Shown in pieces: positions 1-6,593 of a stretch of 12,496 bases of DNA. Source of the DNA: Methylotetracoccus sp. (GTDB taxonomy: Bacteria > Pseudomonadota > Gammaproteobacteria > Methylococcales > Methylococcaceae). The position numbers were made by a program, and so were the translations under genes. The stretch lies in contig JALORT010000043.1 of the NCBI GenBank assembly GCA_025458755.1, positions 1 through 12,496 of the forward strand, read 5' to 3'. Numbering within the stretch: position 1 is the first letter of the stretch; every line of letters starts with the position of its first letter. A model generated the notes under the pieces. The model ran no database searches and had not been told where the DNA came from. It saw nothing but the letters and a program-made list of their open reading frames with translations.

Positions 1-317
1 CTCGTAATCGCCGCTGAAGTAATGCCTTTACCCGCGAAGCTGTTTGTGTAGCCAGAAGACCGGTAGGTTGGGCATGTCTCTACGTGCCCAACATCCCCTC
101 GGACGGCCCTTGGGAAAGCCTCGGGTACTTCGATGGTCCTGCAGCCACGATGTCAATCTTGAACCCGGAAGTCTCCCAGTCGCTTACGACTCTCTCCCCG
201 ACGCCCCATGGGCACCTCAAGTCCAGGTTCCGATCGTATACTTCGGCAAGCACGTGCGGAGTGAAACCACCCGCAAATCACATGGGGCAGCGCCCTCGGC
301 TGTCGAACCGCTGCGGA
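1..317. other. Intergenic region, no supportable gene
   Basis: No reading frame here resembles a known protein. The open frames on both strands are short, overlap each other and run into mgtA on the opposite strand. Two structures are visible: a strong palindrome at 67-92 (listed separately) and a weak inverted pair, gcagcg at 287-292 and cgctgc at 309-314, just past the mgtA stop. The weak pair has a long loop and no T-run, so it does not look like a normal intrinsic terminator. The real end of the mgtA transcript is not identified. Confidence 0.5.
67..92. repeat. REP-like palindrome (GTTGGGC...GCCCAAC hairpin)
   Basis: The sequence gttgggcatgt (67-77) pairs with acgtgcccaac (82-92) to give an 11-bp stem with one G-T wobble and a 4-nt loop. 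The flanks read ggtag before and atcc after. The pattern taggttggg...cccaac is, from memory, typical of short palindromic repeats scattered in many copies between genes of proteobacteria and cyanobacteria. It has no T-tract, so it is unlikely to be a simple terminator. That it is repeated in this genome is inferred; only one copy is in the window. Confidence 0.55.
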
Positions 318-3086
318 TCATTCGATCCTGTATTTCTGCATCAGCCAGACCTTGATGGTCTGCGTCAGCGCGATGTAACCGGTCAGAATGAGCAACAGGA
401 GCGGCCAGTAGGCACCGGGTAAGGCGGTGAAACCGAGTGAAGCCGCGAACGGCGAATGCGGCAGCCAAATGCCAATGACGCAGATCGCGGCCGTGGTCAT
501 CAGTAGCGGAACACTGGCCCGGCTTTCCCGAAACGGCACCTTGGCGGTGCGGATCACATGCACGATCAGCGTCTGTGACAACAGCGATTCGACGAACCAG
601 CCGCTGTGGAACAGCTCAGGGCGGGTCCAGGCATCGAAGATCCAGAGCAGCGTGAAATAGGTCACGTAGTCGAAAATCGAACTGATCGGACCGATGAACA
701 GCATGAAGCGCGCGATGTGGCCGATTTCCCACTTTCTCGGGCGGGCGAGATATTCCGGATCGACGTCGTCGGTCGCCACCGTGGTTTGCGACACGTCATA
801 CAAGAGATTGTTCAGCAGCACCTGAGGTGGGGTCATCGGCAGAAACGGCAGGAACGCACTGGCGCCAACCACGCTGAACATATTGCCGAAATTCGAACTG
901 GCGCCCATCTTCAGGTATTTGACGATGTTGCCGAACACCTTGCGCCCTTCGATCACGCCGTCGATCACGCCGTCGTCCAGCACCTCGAGGTTCTTCTCCA
1001 GCAGGATGATATCCGCCGATTCCTTGGCGATATCCACGGCGCCGTCGACCGAAATCCCGACATCGGCCGCTTTCAGTGCCGGCCCATCGTTGATACCGTC
1101 ACCGAGGAATCCCACCACGTGGCCGGCTTGCTGCAGCAAGCCGATGATACGGGCCTTCTGCATCGGCGACAGTTTCGCGAACACCGTGACGGTCCGAGCC
1201 AACTCTGTCAGTGCCGCATCCGGCAACTGCTCGATGTCTGACCCGAGCACGACGTGCTCCACCGGCAAACCGACATCGTGGCAGATCTTGCGGGTCACGA
1301 TTTCGTTGTCCCCGGTCAGGATCTTGACCTCGACGCCATGGTCGCGCAGTTCCGCGAGCGCTGCGGCGGTGCTCTCTTTGGGCGGGTCCAGGAAAGCCAC
1401 GTAACCGATCAGCGTCAGGTCCGCCTCGGCAGCGGCACTGTACGCCGCTTCCGGATTCGCGATGTCTTTGTAAGCCACGGCGAGCACGCGGAATCCCTCT
1501 TCGTTGAGCGCGGCGGCCGCGCGGCGAACACGCTGCAGATGCGTGTCATCCAGGGCGAAAGTCTGACCTGCCACATCGCCGCGCCCGCAGACCGCCAGCA
1601 CTTCCTCCACGGCGCCTTTGCAGATCAGCCGATGACGGCCCGGCTCTTGCTCCAGCACCACGGACATACGCCGCCGGACGAAGTCGAACGGAATCTCATC
1701 GACCTTCTGCCAGGACTCTTCACCCAGCGGCACCCCGTCCTTCAACGCGTGGTGGATCACCGCATCGTCGAGCAGATTGCGCAGGCCGGATTGGAAATGG
1801 CTGCTCAGGCAGGCACATTCCAGAATCCGCGCGCTCTCGATGCCATTCAGATCGAGATGCTTCTCCAACACGACCTGCCCCTGCGTCAACGTGCCGGTCT
1901 TGTCGGTGCACAGGATATCCATGGCGCCGAAGTTCTGGATGGCGCTCAACTGCTTGACGATCACCTGCTTGCGCGACATCGCCAAGGCGCCCTTGCCGAG
2001 ATTGATGGTGACGATCATCGGCAGAATTTCCGGCGTCAACCCGACGGCGACCGCCACGCCGAACAGGAACGCCTGCATCCAGTCGCCCTTGGTGAAGCCG
2101 TTGATCAAGAAGACCAGCGGCACCATCACCAGCATGAAGCGGATCATCAGCAGCGCGAACTGGTTCAAGCCTTGGTCGAATCGGGTCAACACGCGCCGGC
2201 CCATCAGGTCGCTGGCGAGCGCGCCGAAATACGTGGCGACGCCGGTCTGTACGACGACTGCGGTCGCCGCACCGCTGACCACGTTGGTCGCCATGAAGCA
2301 CAGATTGGCCGATTCCAACGGCGCAGCGGAGGTGCACCGATGGCCGAATTTCTCGACCGGCATGACCTCGCCGGTCAGCGTGGCCTGATTGATGAACAAA
2401 TCCTTCGCGGTCAGGACCCTGACGTCCGCCGGCACCATGTCACCGGCGGACAAATGAATCAGATCGCCGGGAGCCAGCTCCTCCAGCGGAACTTCGCGGC
2501 CAATCGGCGCGGCCGCACCGCCCCCTCGGCGCAACACCGTCGCGGTGGTTTTCACCATCGCCCGCAGCTTCTCCGCCTCCAGCCGGGCGCGCCGCTCCTG
2601 CCAGAGCGATAACAGCGTGCTCAAACCGACGATGACGGTGATCAGCACCGCTGTTTTAGGGTCGTCCACCAGAAACGAGATCAAGGCCAGAATCAGCAGC
2701 AGGGAATTCAGCGGCGCGCGGAGGCGCATCAGCAACTCCGCGGCCAATCCCGGGACCACCTCACGGCGAACGGCATTGGGACCGAACTCGCGCAGACGTC
2801 GTGCCGCTTCCTCGTCGGTCAGCCCGTCCCAACCACTGTCCACCCGTTGCAGGGCGGCATCGGCATCAAGACCCGCAACCTCCTGCAGCCGTTGCCCGGA
2901 CCACACCGCGACCTGCGCGGTGGCGGATCCTTGCCTGCGGTCTGCAGCTACGGTGCCGAGGCTGCGGTAGTAGTCGATCAGCCCGCGACGCAGGTCTTCC
3001 CGGCGCTCAGGGTCCTGCAGCACGGAAACCGAGTGAGCCAGCCAGTTGCGGAGTTTCCGCGGCAGATCGTCAGCAGCGAATGACAT
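318..3086 (-). CDS. mgtA: Magnesium-transporting P-type ATPase, MgtA type (P3B)
   Basis: This 922-residue protein is a complete inner-membrane P-type ATPase of the bacterial Mg2+-importing class (MgtA/MgtB), which uses ATP hydrolysis to bring Mg2+ into the cytoplasm. Visible motifs in order are a cation-ATPase N-terminal region (about residues 65-125), the actuator motif TGEV at 238-241 (the usual TGES is changed at the last residue), the phosphorylation motif DKTGTLT with the phosphorylated aspartate at D395, the TGDN motif of the nucleotide-binding domain, and the hinge GDGIND with D663 and D667. Hydrophobic segments flank the actuator domain, and a C-terminal membrane block of several helices ends near LMQKYRIE. 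E. coli MgtA is about 898 residues, so this is full length with a slightly long N-terminus. The start MSFAADD is chosen because homology reaches close to it; the ribosome binding site is weak. It is a single gene facing away from gnd. A possible extended -10 box and a small inverted repeat lie just upstream. Confidence 0.95.
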   Translation of the reverse strand: MSFAADDLPRKLRNWLAHSVSVLQDPERREDLRRGLIDYYRSLGTVAADRRQGSATAQVAVWSGQRLQEVAGLDADAALQRVDSGWDGLTDEEAARRLREFGPNAVRREVVPGLAAELLMRLRAPLNSLLLILALISFLVDDPKTAVLITVIVGLSTLLSLWQERRARLEAEKLRAMVKTTATVLRRGGGAAAPIGREVPLEELAPGDLIHLSAGDMVPADVRVLTAKDLFINQATLTGEVMPVEKFGHRCTSAAPLESANLCFMATNVVSGAATAVVVQTGVATYFGALASDLMGRRVLTRFDQGLNQFALLMIRFMLVMVPLVFLINGFTKGDWMQAFLFGVAVAVGLTPEILPMIVTINLGKGALAMSRKQVIVKQLSAIQNFGAMDILCTDKTGTLTQGQVVLEKHLDLNGIESARILECACLSSHFQSGLRNLLDDAVIHHALKDGVPLGEESWQKVDEIPFDFVRRRMSVVLEQEPGRHRLICKGAVEEVLAVCGRGDVAGQTFALDDTHLQRVRRAAAALNEEGFRVLAVAYKDIANPEAAYSAAAEADLTLIGYVAFLDPPKESTAAALAELRDHGVEVKILTGDNEIVTRKICHDVGLPVEHVVLGSDIEQLPDAALTELARTVTVFAKLSPMQKARIIGLLQQAGHVVGFLGDGINDGPALKAADVGISVDGAVDIAKESADIILLEKNLEVLDDGVIDGVIEGRKVFGNIVKYLKMGASSNFGNMFSVVGASAFLPFLPMTPPQVLLNNLLYDVSQTTVATDDVDPEYLARPRKWEIGHIARFMLFIGPISSIFDYVTYFTLLWIFDAWTRPELFHSGWFVESLLSQTLIVHVIRTAKVPFRESRASVPLLMTTAAICVIGIWLPHSPFAASLGFTALPGAYWPLLLLILTGYIALTQTIKVWLMQKYRIE

Positions 3087-3118
3087 CTTCGTCGGTCCGG
3101 AATGTGGTTCGAATGCGA

Positions 3119-3127
3119 ACTATAGCA
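3119..3127 (-). promoter_or_regulatory. Candidate extended -10 promoter element for mgtA
   Basis: Read on the - strand this is TGC-TATAGT, an extended -10 hexamer close to consensus, 32 bases upstream of the mgtA start codon. No good -35 box is seen 17 bp further up, in a GC-rich run. Directly downstream, a short inverted repeat (gttcg 3107-3111, cgaac 3116-3120) partly overlaps the element and could be an operator or a leader hairpin. The short leader leaves little room for a long Mg2+-sensing mRNA leader like that of enteric mgtA. Confidence 0.35.
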
Positions 3128-3290
3128 ACTCGGCCGGCCGGTGCCGAAGCCCAATCGCGCTCTCCGACGCGGTGGCCGCGTTCAAAGCGGGCAAGTGCGG
3201 CGAACTCCCCCGCGACCGCGCTATCCCGGCTAGCTTCCCCGGCGCGCGGGTACATCGATGCGATGTTCCTGAACGGCCACCCGCCGATCG

Positions 3291-3318
3291 CCGGAGGGCG
3301 GAAACTCCGGGGTTTTCT
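3291..3318 (+). terminator. Terminator-like hairpin with no assigned upstream gene
   Basis: The stem ccggag (3291-3296) pairs with ctccgg (3305-3310) around an 8-nt loop, followed by gg and TTTT. This looks like a modest intrinsic terminator for + strand transcription. No + strand gene is recognised upstream, because mgtA lies on the other strand. It may end a small RNA or spurious antisense transcription arising near the mgtA promoter, or be left over from a lost gene. The T-run is short, so activity is uncertain. Confidence 0.35.
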
Positions 3319-3714
3319 CAAGAAGCCGGCATGGGCCGGAGGCGCGGGTCAAAGAGGATACGCGCCACGGCGTGCTGAAGTACGTCCCCGACCCGGTCGC
3401 CGCGGCGACGATGGGCTACAATCATCGAACGCTGGCGCTGGCGTCGCTCCTGACATCGCTGTCCGCCCTGAATTTCCTGTTGAAGATCATCCCAAACGCC
3501 GACGGCAGCCCGCGCATCTGCGATGCTCGCCCACTCTTTCATGGCGGACATCACCGTGAAAGGCGCTTGGGAGGGTACGGCGGCGTTCCCAGCCAACGCC
3601 GTGAACGGCCACTCGTCATCGTCAGCCATGGCTGACTCATGGCAGAAGGACCGCAGCCGGGATCCGTCCGCGGAGCCGAAGCGAAGTCACGCGCCCATTG
3701 CAGGGAACCCTTTT

Positions 3715-3757
3715 CCTTGCGCACAACCAACTGTGCGTGACCGGCGAACAAGCAAGG
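3715..3757 (+). promoter_or_regulatory. Nested inverted repeat upstream of gnd
   Basis: An inner inverted repeat, cgcaca (3720-3725) and tgtgcg (3732-3737) with a 6-nt spacer, sits inside an outer pair, ccttgc (3715-3720) and gcaagg (3752-3757). The structure lies 44-86 bases before the gnd start codon. It could be a regulator binding site or a leader hairpin. No matching known operator is recognised and no clear promoter boxes are seen, so its role is open. Confidence 0.25.
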
Positions 3758-3800
3758 CCGAGTGAATAGACCACGAACCACCCACATGAGGGAAAGAAAC

Positions 3801-4826
3801 ATGACTATGCAACTTGGAATGATCGGACTGGGACGGATGGGGGCGAACATGGTTCGCCGGCTGATCAGGGGCGGCCACGAGTGTGTGGTCTTCGACAGGT
3901 CGCCCGAGGCGGTCGCGGATCTGACAACAGAAAAAGCCATTGGGGCCTCGTCGCTGGCGGACCTCGTCGAGAAGCTCGCGAAGCCCCGTGCGATATGGCT
4001 GATGGTTCCGGCGGCGGTCGTGGACCAAGCGATCGCCGATCTCCTCCCCTTTCTCGAGCAAGGCGATATCCTGATAGACGGCGGTAACTCGTATTACGTG
4101 GATGACATCCGGCGTGCGAAGGACCTGGCCTTGGGGGGAATCCACTACGTGGATGTCGGCACCAGCGGCGGCGTCTGGGGGCTCGAGCGGGGCTACTGCA
4201 TGATGATCGGCGGAGAGGAAGCGGTGGTGAACCGCCTTGACCCCATCTTCGCCACCCTCGCGCCCGGCCGGGGCGACCAGATCGCCCGCACGCCCGGCCG
4301 CGAGAAGCTCGGGGGTACCGCGGAGCAGGGATACCTGCACTGCGGACCGAACGGCGGCGGGCACTTCGTCAAGATGGTGCATAACGGCATCGAGTACGGG
4401 CTGATGGCCGCTTACGCCGAAGGCCTGGGAATTCTGCGCGGTGCCAATATCGGCAAGCGCGAACACGAGGTGGATGCGGAGACGACGCCGCTGCGTGATC
4501 CCGAGCACTATCAATACGACTTCGACCTGCGCGAGATCACCGAAGTGTGGCGGCGCGGCAGCGTCGTGTCATCCTGGCTGCTCGACCTGACCGCCGCGGC
4601 GCTGGTCGATGATGCTGATCTGACGCAATTCGCGGGCCGGGTGTCCGATTCCGGCGAGGGGCGCTGGACGATCAAGGCGGCCATTGACGAGGCGGTGCCG
4701 GTGCCGGTGCTCTCGACAGCGCTTTATCAACGCTTCAGCTCGCGCGGCGAGGCGGACTATCAGAACAAGCTGCTGTCCGCGATGCGCTTCCAGTTCGGCG
4801 GCCACTTCGAAAAGCCAGCCGAATGA
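3801..4826 (+). CDS. gnd: 6-phosphogluconate dehydrogenase, decarboxylating (short form)
   Basis: This 341-residue enzyme oxidises 6-phosphogluconate to ribulose 5-phosphate and CO2 with reduction of NAD(P)+, in the oxidative pentose phosphate branch or, in methylotrophs, the dissimilatory ribulose monophosphate cycle. The N-terminal Rossmann fold carries the dinucleotide motif G9-L-G11-R-M-G14. The substrate site includes [14 protein letters not shown] (about 115-128), and the catalytic segment [19 protein letters not shown] contains lysine K191 and the likely proton donor E198. A C-terminal helical domain contains [14 protein letters not shown]. The length matches the short GndA/YqeC-type family rather than the roughly 470-residue E. 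coli enzyme. The start is the ATG at 3801, preceded by GAGGG at 8-nt spacing; ATG 3807 is a second possibility. A decayed zwf begins a few bases after the stop, so this was probably a gnd-zwf operon. Confidence 0.95.
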   Translation: MTMQLGMIGLGRMGANMVRRLIRGGHECVVFDRSPEAVADLTTEKAIGASSLADLVEKLAKPRAIWLMVPAAVVDQAIADLLPFLEQGDILIDGGNSYYVDDIRRAKDLALGGIHYVDVGTSGGVWGLERGYCMMIGGEEAVVNRLDPIFATLAPGRGDQIARTPGREKLGGTAEQGYLHCGPNGGGHFVKMVHNGIEYGLMAAYAEGLGILRGANIGKREHEVDAETTPLRDPEHYQYDFDLREITEVWRRGSVVSSWLLDLTAAALVDDADLTQFAGRVSDSGEGRWTIKAAIDEAVPVPVLSTALYQRFSSRGEADYQNKLLSAMRFQFGGHFEKPAE

Positions 4827-4836
4827 GGGGCTCCTG

Positions 4837-5006
4837 ATAACACCCCCAATCCGACACGCCGGTCTTCTTCGGCGCCGCGCGCGACCGGCGTCCCGGACCG
4901 AAGACGCTTCTACGACCAGACCGGGACGATCCGCGACGTGATCCGGAACCACCGGTTCCAGGTGCCGTGCAACCTGGCGATGGCGCCGCCAGTCGGCGGC
5001 GGATGA
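4837..5006 (+). pseudogene. zwf: Remnant of glucose-6-phosphate dehydrogenase gene (zwf)
   Basis: Two pieces of glucose-6-phosphate dehydrogenase can be read. At 4850-4885 the frame gives SDTPVFFGAARD, matching the N-terminal coenzyme-binding segment SDALVFFGATGD of one Zwf group. At 4887-5003, in another frame, it gives GVPDRRRFYDQTGTIRDV then IRNHRFQVPCNLAMAPPV, matching the family segment GxGRGAFYDQTGTIRDVVQNH...NLAMEPPV, before a stop at 5004. A GAGGGG ribosome binding site (4825-4830) overlaps the gnd stop. Six bases later, ATA (4837) stands where ATG is expected, and one extra C in the following C-run shifts the frame. The roughly 190 residues between the pieces, and everything after the second, are missing. 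The enzyme would have made the substrate supply for Gnd. The identity rests on remembered family motifs, but two ordered matches right after gnd make it convincing. It cannot encode an active enzyme. Confidence 0.8.
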
Positions 5007-5410
5007 TGATCTTGGTAGCGTGGCCGCCAGGTACGAGCCCAAGGTCTACGCCGTCACCAAACAGATCCTGGTTGATGCCACCCGTGCCAGTACCGGCAGG
5101 TGATCCTCCCGGGCGCGTTGGGCGGCATCGCACCGAGGGATTATCGGCTTGCTCCCGGGGGCGGTGATGCTGGCCCTGGGTGACCTACTGACCATCACGT
5201 GGGTGTGTTCCGACCCTGGGCAAGGCCGCGCCCAGGGCATTTCGCAGGCTTCGCGATGGGTCGGCCATGAACGCTTCGCCTAAATCGCTCTGTCCCCACT
5301 CGATTCAATGGCGAACTGTCGCGCCGTTGACCTCGACCTCCCGAGGTCTCGATCCCTCCGGGGTTCTAAGAGAGAACGCCTGACGCCACCGCGTGGATGC
5401 CCGAGAAATC
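5007..5410. other. Non-coding or decayed region after the zwf remnant
   Basis: No recognisable gene is present. A short frame at 5020-5103 reads VAARYEPKVYAVTKQILVDA and then ends, and another at 5104-5280 contains GIIGLLPGAVMLALGDLLTI. Both look protein-like but lack start signals and known motifs, so they may be debris of a further gene from the lost operon. An 8-bp inverted repeat at 5214-5237 is listed separately. Smaller hairpins occur at 5363-5377 (gttct/agaac) and near 5333-5350 (acctcg/cgaggt). These small hairpins lie downstream of the - strand lipoprotein gene but have no T-run on that strand. Confidence 0.4.
5214..5237. repeat. 8-bp perfect inverted repeat (hairpin)
   Basis: The arms ccctgggc (5214-5221) and gcccaggg (5230-5237) are perfectly complementary around an 8-nt loop. 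No T-tract follows on the + strand. It lies in DNA without a gene and could be a weak transcription barrier or a repeat unit. Its function is unknown. Confidence 0.4.
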
Positions 5411-5692
5411 TTATTGAGGCTGTCTCGCGGCGTCTGCCCGACCCTGCTGATAGGCTCGGTCGACGGACTCTTTGTGCTTGCCGTAGGCAAAGCCACCCAG
5501 CGCGCCGGCGCCGGCACCGATCAACGCACCGAGTCCGGCATTGCCGGCGATCGCGCCGATCGCGGCACCACCGGCGGCTCCACCGAGAGAACCGGTCATC
5601 GTTCGTTGCTGGGTGTCGGAGAGCCCTGCACAGCCGGTTAGGGTCAACCCCATTGCAAGCATCAAGGGCATGGTGCTCTTTATCGTTCTCAT
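5411..5692 (-). CDS. Small glycine-zipper outer-membrane lipoprotein
   Basis: This 93-residue protein has a lipoprotein signal: positively charged start MRTIKS, a hydrophobic core, and the lipobox LTGC with the lipidated cysteine at C21. The mature part begins AGLSDTQQRTMTGS and is followed by a Gly/Ala-rich glycine-zipper segment (about 35-70, GGAAGGAAIGAIAG then GALIGAGAGALGG) that is expected to insert in or pack against membrane. The charged tail is KHKESVDRAYQQGRADAARQPQ. Related proteins include the YMGG-like and glycine-zipper 2TM families of envelope lipoproteins, whose roles are mostly unknown. The frame is open further upstream, but the start at 5692 is chosen because it puts the signal peptide at the N-terminus. 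It follows the Rap1a-like gene by 41 bp on the same strand, so co-transcription is likely. Confidence 0.8.
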   Translation of the reverse strand: MRTIKSTMPLMLAMGLTLTGCAGLSDTQQRTMTGSLGGAAGGAAIGAIAGNAGLGALIGAGAGALGGFAYGKHKESVDRAYQQGRADAARQPQ

Positions 5693-5733
5693 CGGACTAC
5701 ACTCGCGATTACTGAGTTGGGGGGAGCGACGGA

Positions 5734-6144
5734 TCAGGATTTCGGCGCCGCCGGGCTTGCCGGACAATGAAAGGTGTCGGTGAGGAATTTAATCATTACA
5801 TTGCCGACGGCCTCCCGATCATACTCCGGGCGGGCCTTGGAATAGGCGACGTACTCCGCCATGATGTCGTTGCGCGTCATGGTCTTCGGGAGACAAAACA
5901 TGCTCCGAAAATCCTTGCCTACGGAAATGGCCTCGTAGTAGCGGGCGAAGCCGACGGCCACACCGTGGCAGAAATGAATAGCCGCAACATAGTTGGGATC
6001 GCTCGGCGGGGTCGCACACAACGCGACGAGGTCGGCATTGTAACGGACCTCGAAATTCGCCGGTGCCACTGCCCCTGTTGCCATCGGCAGGAGGAACAGC
6101 GTCATCAACAGGCTGACGCGATGGACTCGGGATATTCTCTTCAT
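5734..6144 (-). CDS. Exported Rap1a/Tai-like protein
   Basis: This 136-residue protein has a signal peptide (about 1-27, RVHRVSLLMTLFLLPMATGAVA) and a mature domain resembling the Rap1a/Tai family, which includes periplasmic immunity proteins against type VI secretion amidase effectors in Serratia. The supporting pattern is an early cysteine (C43), a helix with HFCHGVAVGF (C59), the segment FCLP (C84) followed by a helix with residues like VAYSKARPEYDREAV, and a final cysteine in DTFHCP (C127). The even number of four cysteines suggests two disulfides in the periplasm. The start at 6144 has a strong AAGGAG ribosome binding site. No type VI effector or secretion gene lies nearby, so immunity is not supported; many family members are orphan periplasmic proteins of unknown role. 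The call rests on the motif pattern. Confidence 0.7.
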   Translation of the reverse strand: MKRISRVHRVSLLMTLFLLPMATGAVAPANFEVRYNADLVALCATPPSDPNYVAAIHFCHGVAVGFARYYEAISVGKDFRSMFCLPKTMTRNDIMAEYVAYSKARPEYDREAVGNVMIKFLTDTFHCPASPAAPKS

Positions 6145-6232
6145 GGATCACTCCTTCAATTCGGGGGTACTGAGGTCGGTCATCTGGATACGGGGATCGA
6201 CGGACGGCGCACGCGCTCGGCGCGCTAGTGTA

Positions 6233-6298
6233 TCGCACTTCCGATTGCACCCGCGACGGGCTGGGTGCGCCTTCTCTAGGACGCCATCGGAAGTGCGA
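6233..6298. repeat. 13-bp perfect inverted repeat enclosing a second hairpin
   Basis: tcgcacttccgat (6233-6245) is the exact reverse complement of atcggaagtgcga (6286-6298). Between them, gcaccc (6247-6252) pairs with gggtgc (6263-6268) around a 10-nt loop. The 66-bp unit could fold as a branched or cruciform structure. There is no T-run, so it is not a standard terminator. It might be a REP-type palindromic element, a small miniature transposable element, or a structured RNA. No gene lies inside it. Confidence 0.55.
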
Positions 6299-6551
6299 CT
6301 GAGGCTCCCGTGGCTTGCTGTACTTGGACTTCCAGTACGGATCCCAGACCCCATTGGCACGACAGACGCGCAGCGCTAGGATCAAGGCTGACGTGCCTTC
6401 GGTGTGACCGGCGACATTCGGCCCGGACCGCTTCATGCCACCGAGACGAACATCCGCAGCAGGGGTCCATAGGCTCAGCATCGATTATGCCCACGGGCAG
6501 TCAGTGAGCTGCTGTTTTCGGGGCGGCTGAATCCTGATCGGCAACGCGATC

Positions 6552-6560
6552 TGCTAGACT
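6552..6560 (+). promoter_or_regulatory. Candidate extended -10 promoter for the truA-trp operon
   Basis: TGC-TAGACT is an extended -10 element followed by a GC-rich discriminator (gcgcgcc). It lies 33 bases before the truA ATG and would give a leader of roughly 25 bases. No good -35 box is found at the usual spacing. The leader has no obvious attenuator or leader peptide with Trp codons, so tryptophan control at this point is not supported. Confidence 0.4.
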
Positions 6561-6593
6561 GCGCGCCGCGGTTTGAACGTCTTTTCGTCCGGT

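Larger units (their letters stand above)
3087..3800. other. Gene-poor region between mgtA and gnd
   Basis: About 710 bp separate the divergent starts of mgtA and gnd. Several open frames exist on both strands, as expected at this GC content, and none resembles a known family. The most protein-like is a + strand frame at 3372-3635 with a GTG start, 87 codons and a hydrophobic stretch near its middle (LALASLLTSLSALNFLLKII). An opposing - strand frame at 3318-3629 covers the same DNA. Neither has a well-placed ribosome binding site or recognisable motif, so neither is called as a gene. The region also holds a terminator-like hairpin (3291-3316) and an inverted repeat in front of gnd (3715-3757). 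It could contain decayed gene fragments. Confidence 0.4.
6145..6593. other. Intergenic region between the Rap1a-like gene and truA
   Basis: About 450 bp lie between divergent genes. No frame resembles a known protein. A long - strand frame crosses the region and continues antisense-like into the Rap1a-like gene, and is treated as a shadow. The notable content is the strong inverted repeat at 6233-6298, a second small hairpin around 6320-6338 (gtac...gtac with tgga/tcca), and a likely truA promoter at 6552-6560. In related gammaproteobacteria a fimV-type gene often precedes truA; none is seen here. Confidence 0.5.

Noticed and set aside
606..2612. Long open frames on the + strand opposite mgtA (up to 452 codons)
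   Set aside because: They are antisense shadows of the clear MgtA gene in GC-rich DNA; their translations are rich in His, Gln and Arg and match no family.
3687..4514. 275-codon - strand frame opposite gnd
   Set aside because: It is a shadow of gnd, whose catalytic motifs are complete on the + strand.
6233..6298. Integron attC site as an explanation of the inverted repeat
   Set aside because: The conserved attC core ends (GTTRRRY and RYYYAAC) are not present, and no integrase or cassette genes flank it.
5819..6481. 220-codon - strand frame from the truA upstream region into the Rap1a-like gene
   Set aside because: Its second half is out of frame with the well-supported Rap1a-like gene and its first half spans the palindrome at 6233-6298; no family is recognised.
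6561..6593. Trp attenuator or leader peptide before the trp genes
   Set aside because: The leader is very short, has no Trp codons and no terminator/antiterminator pair; the trp genes also sit behind truA.
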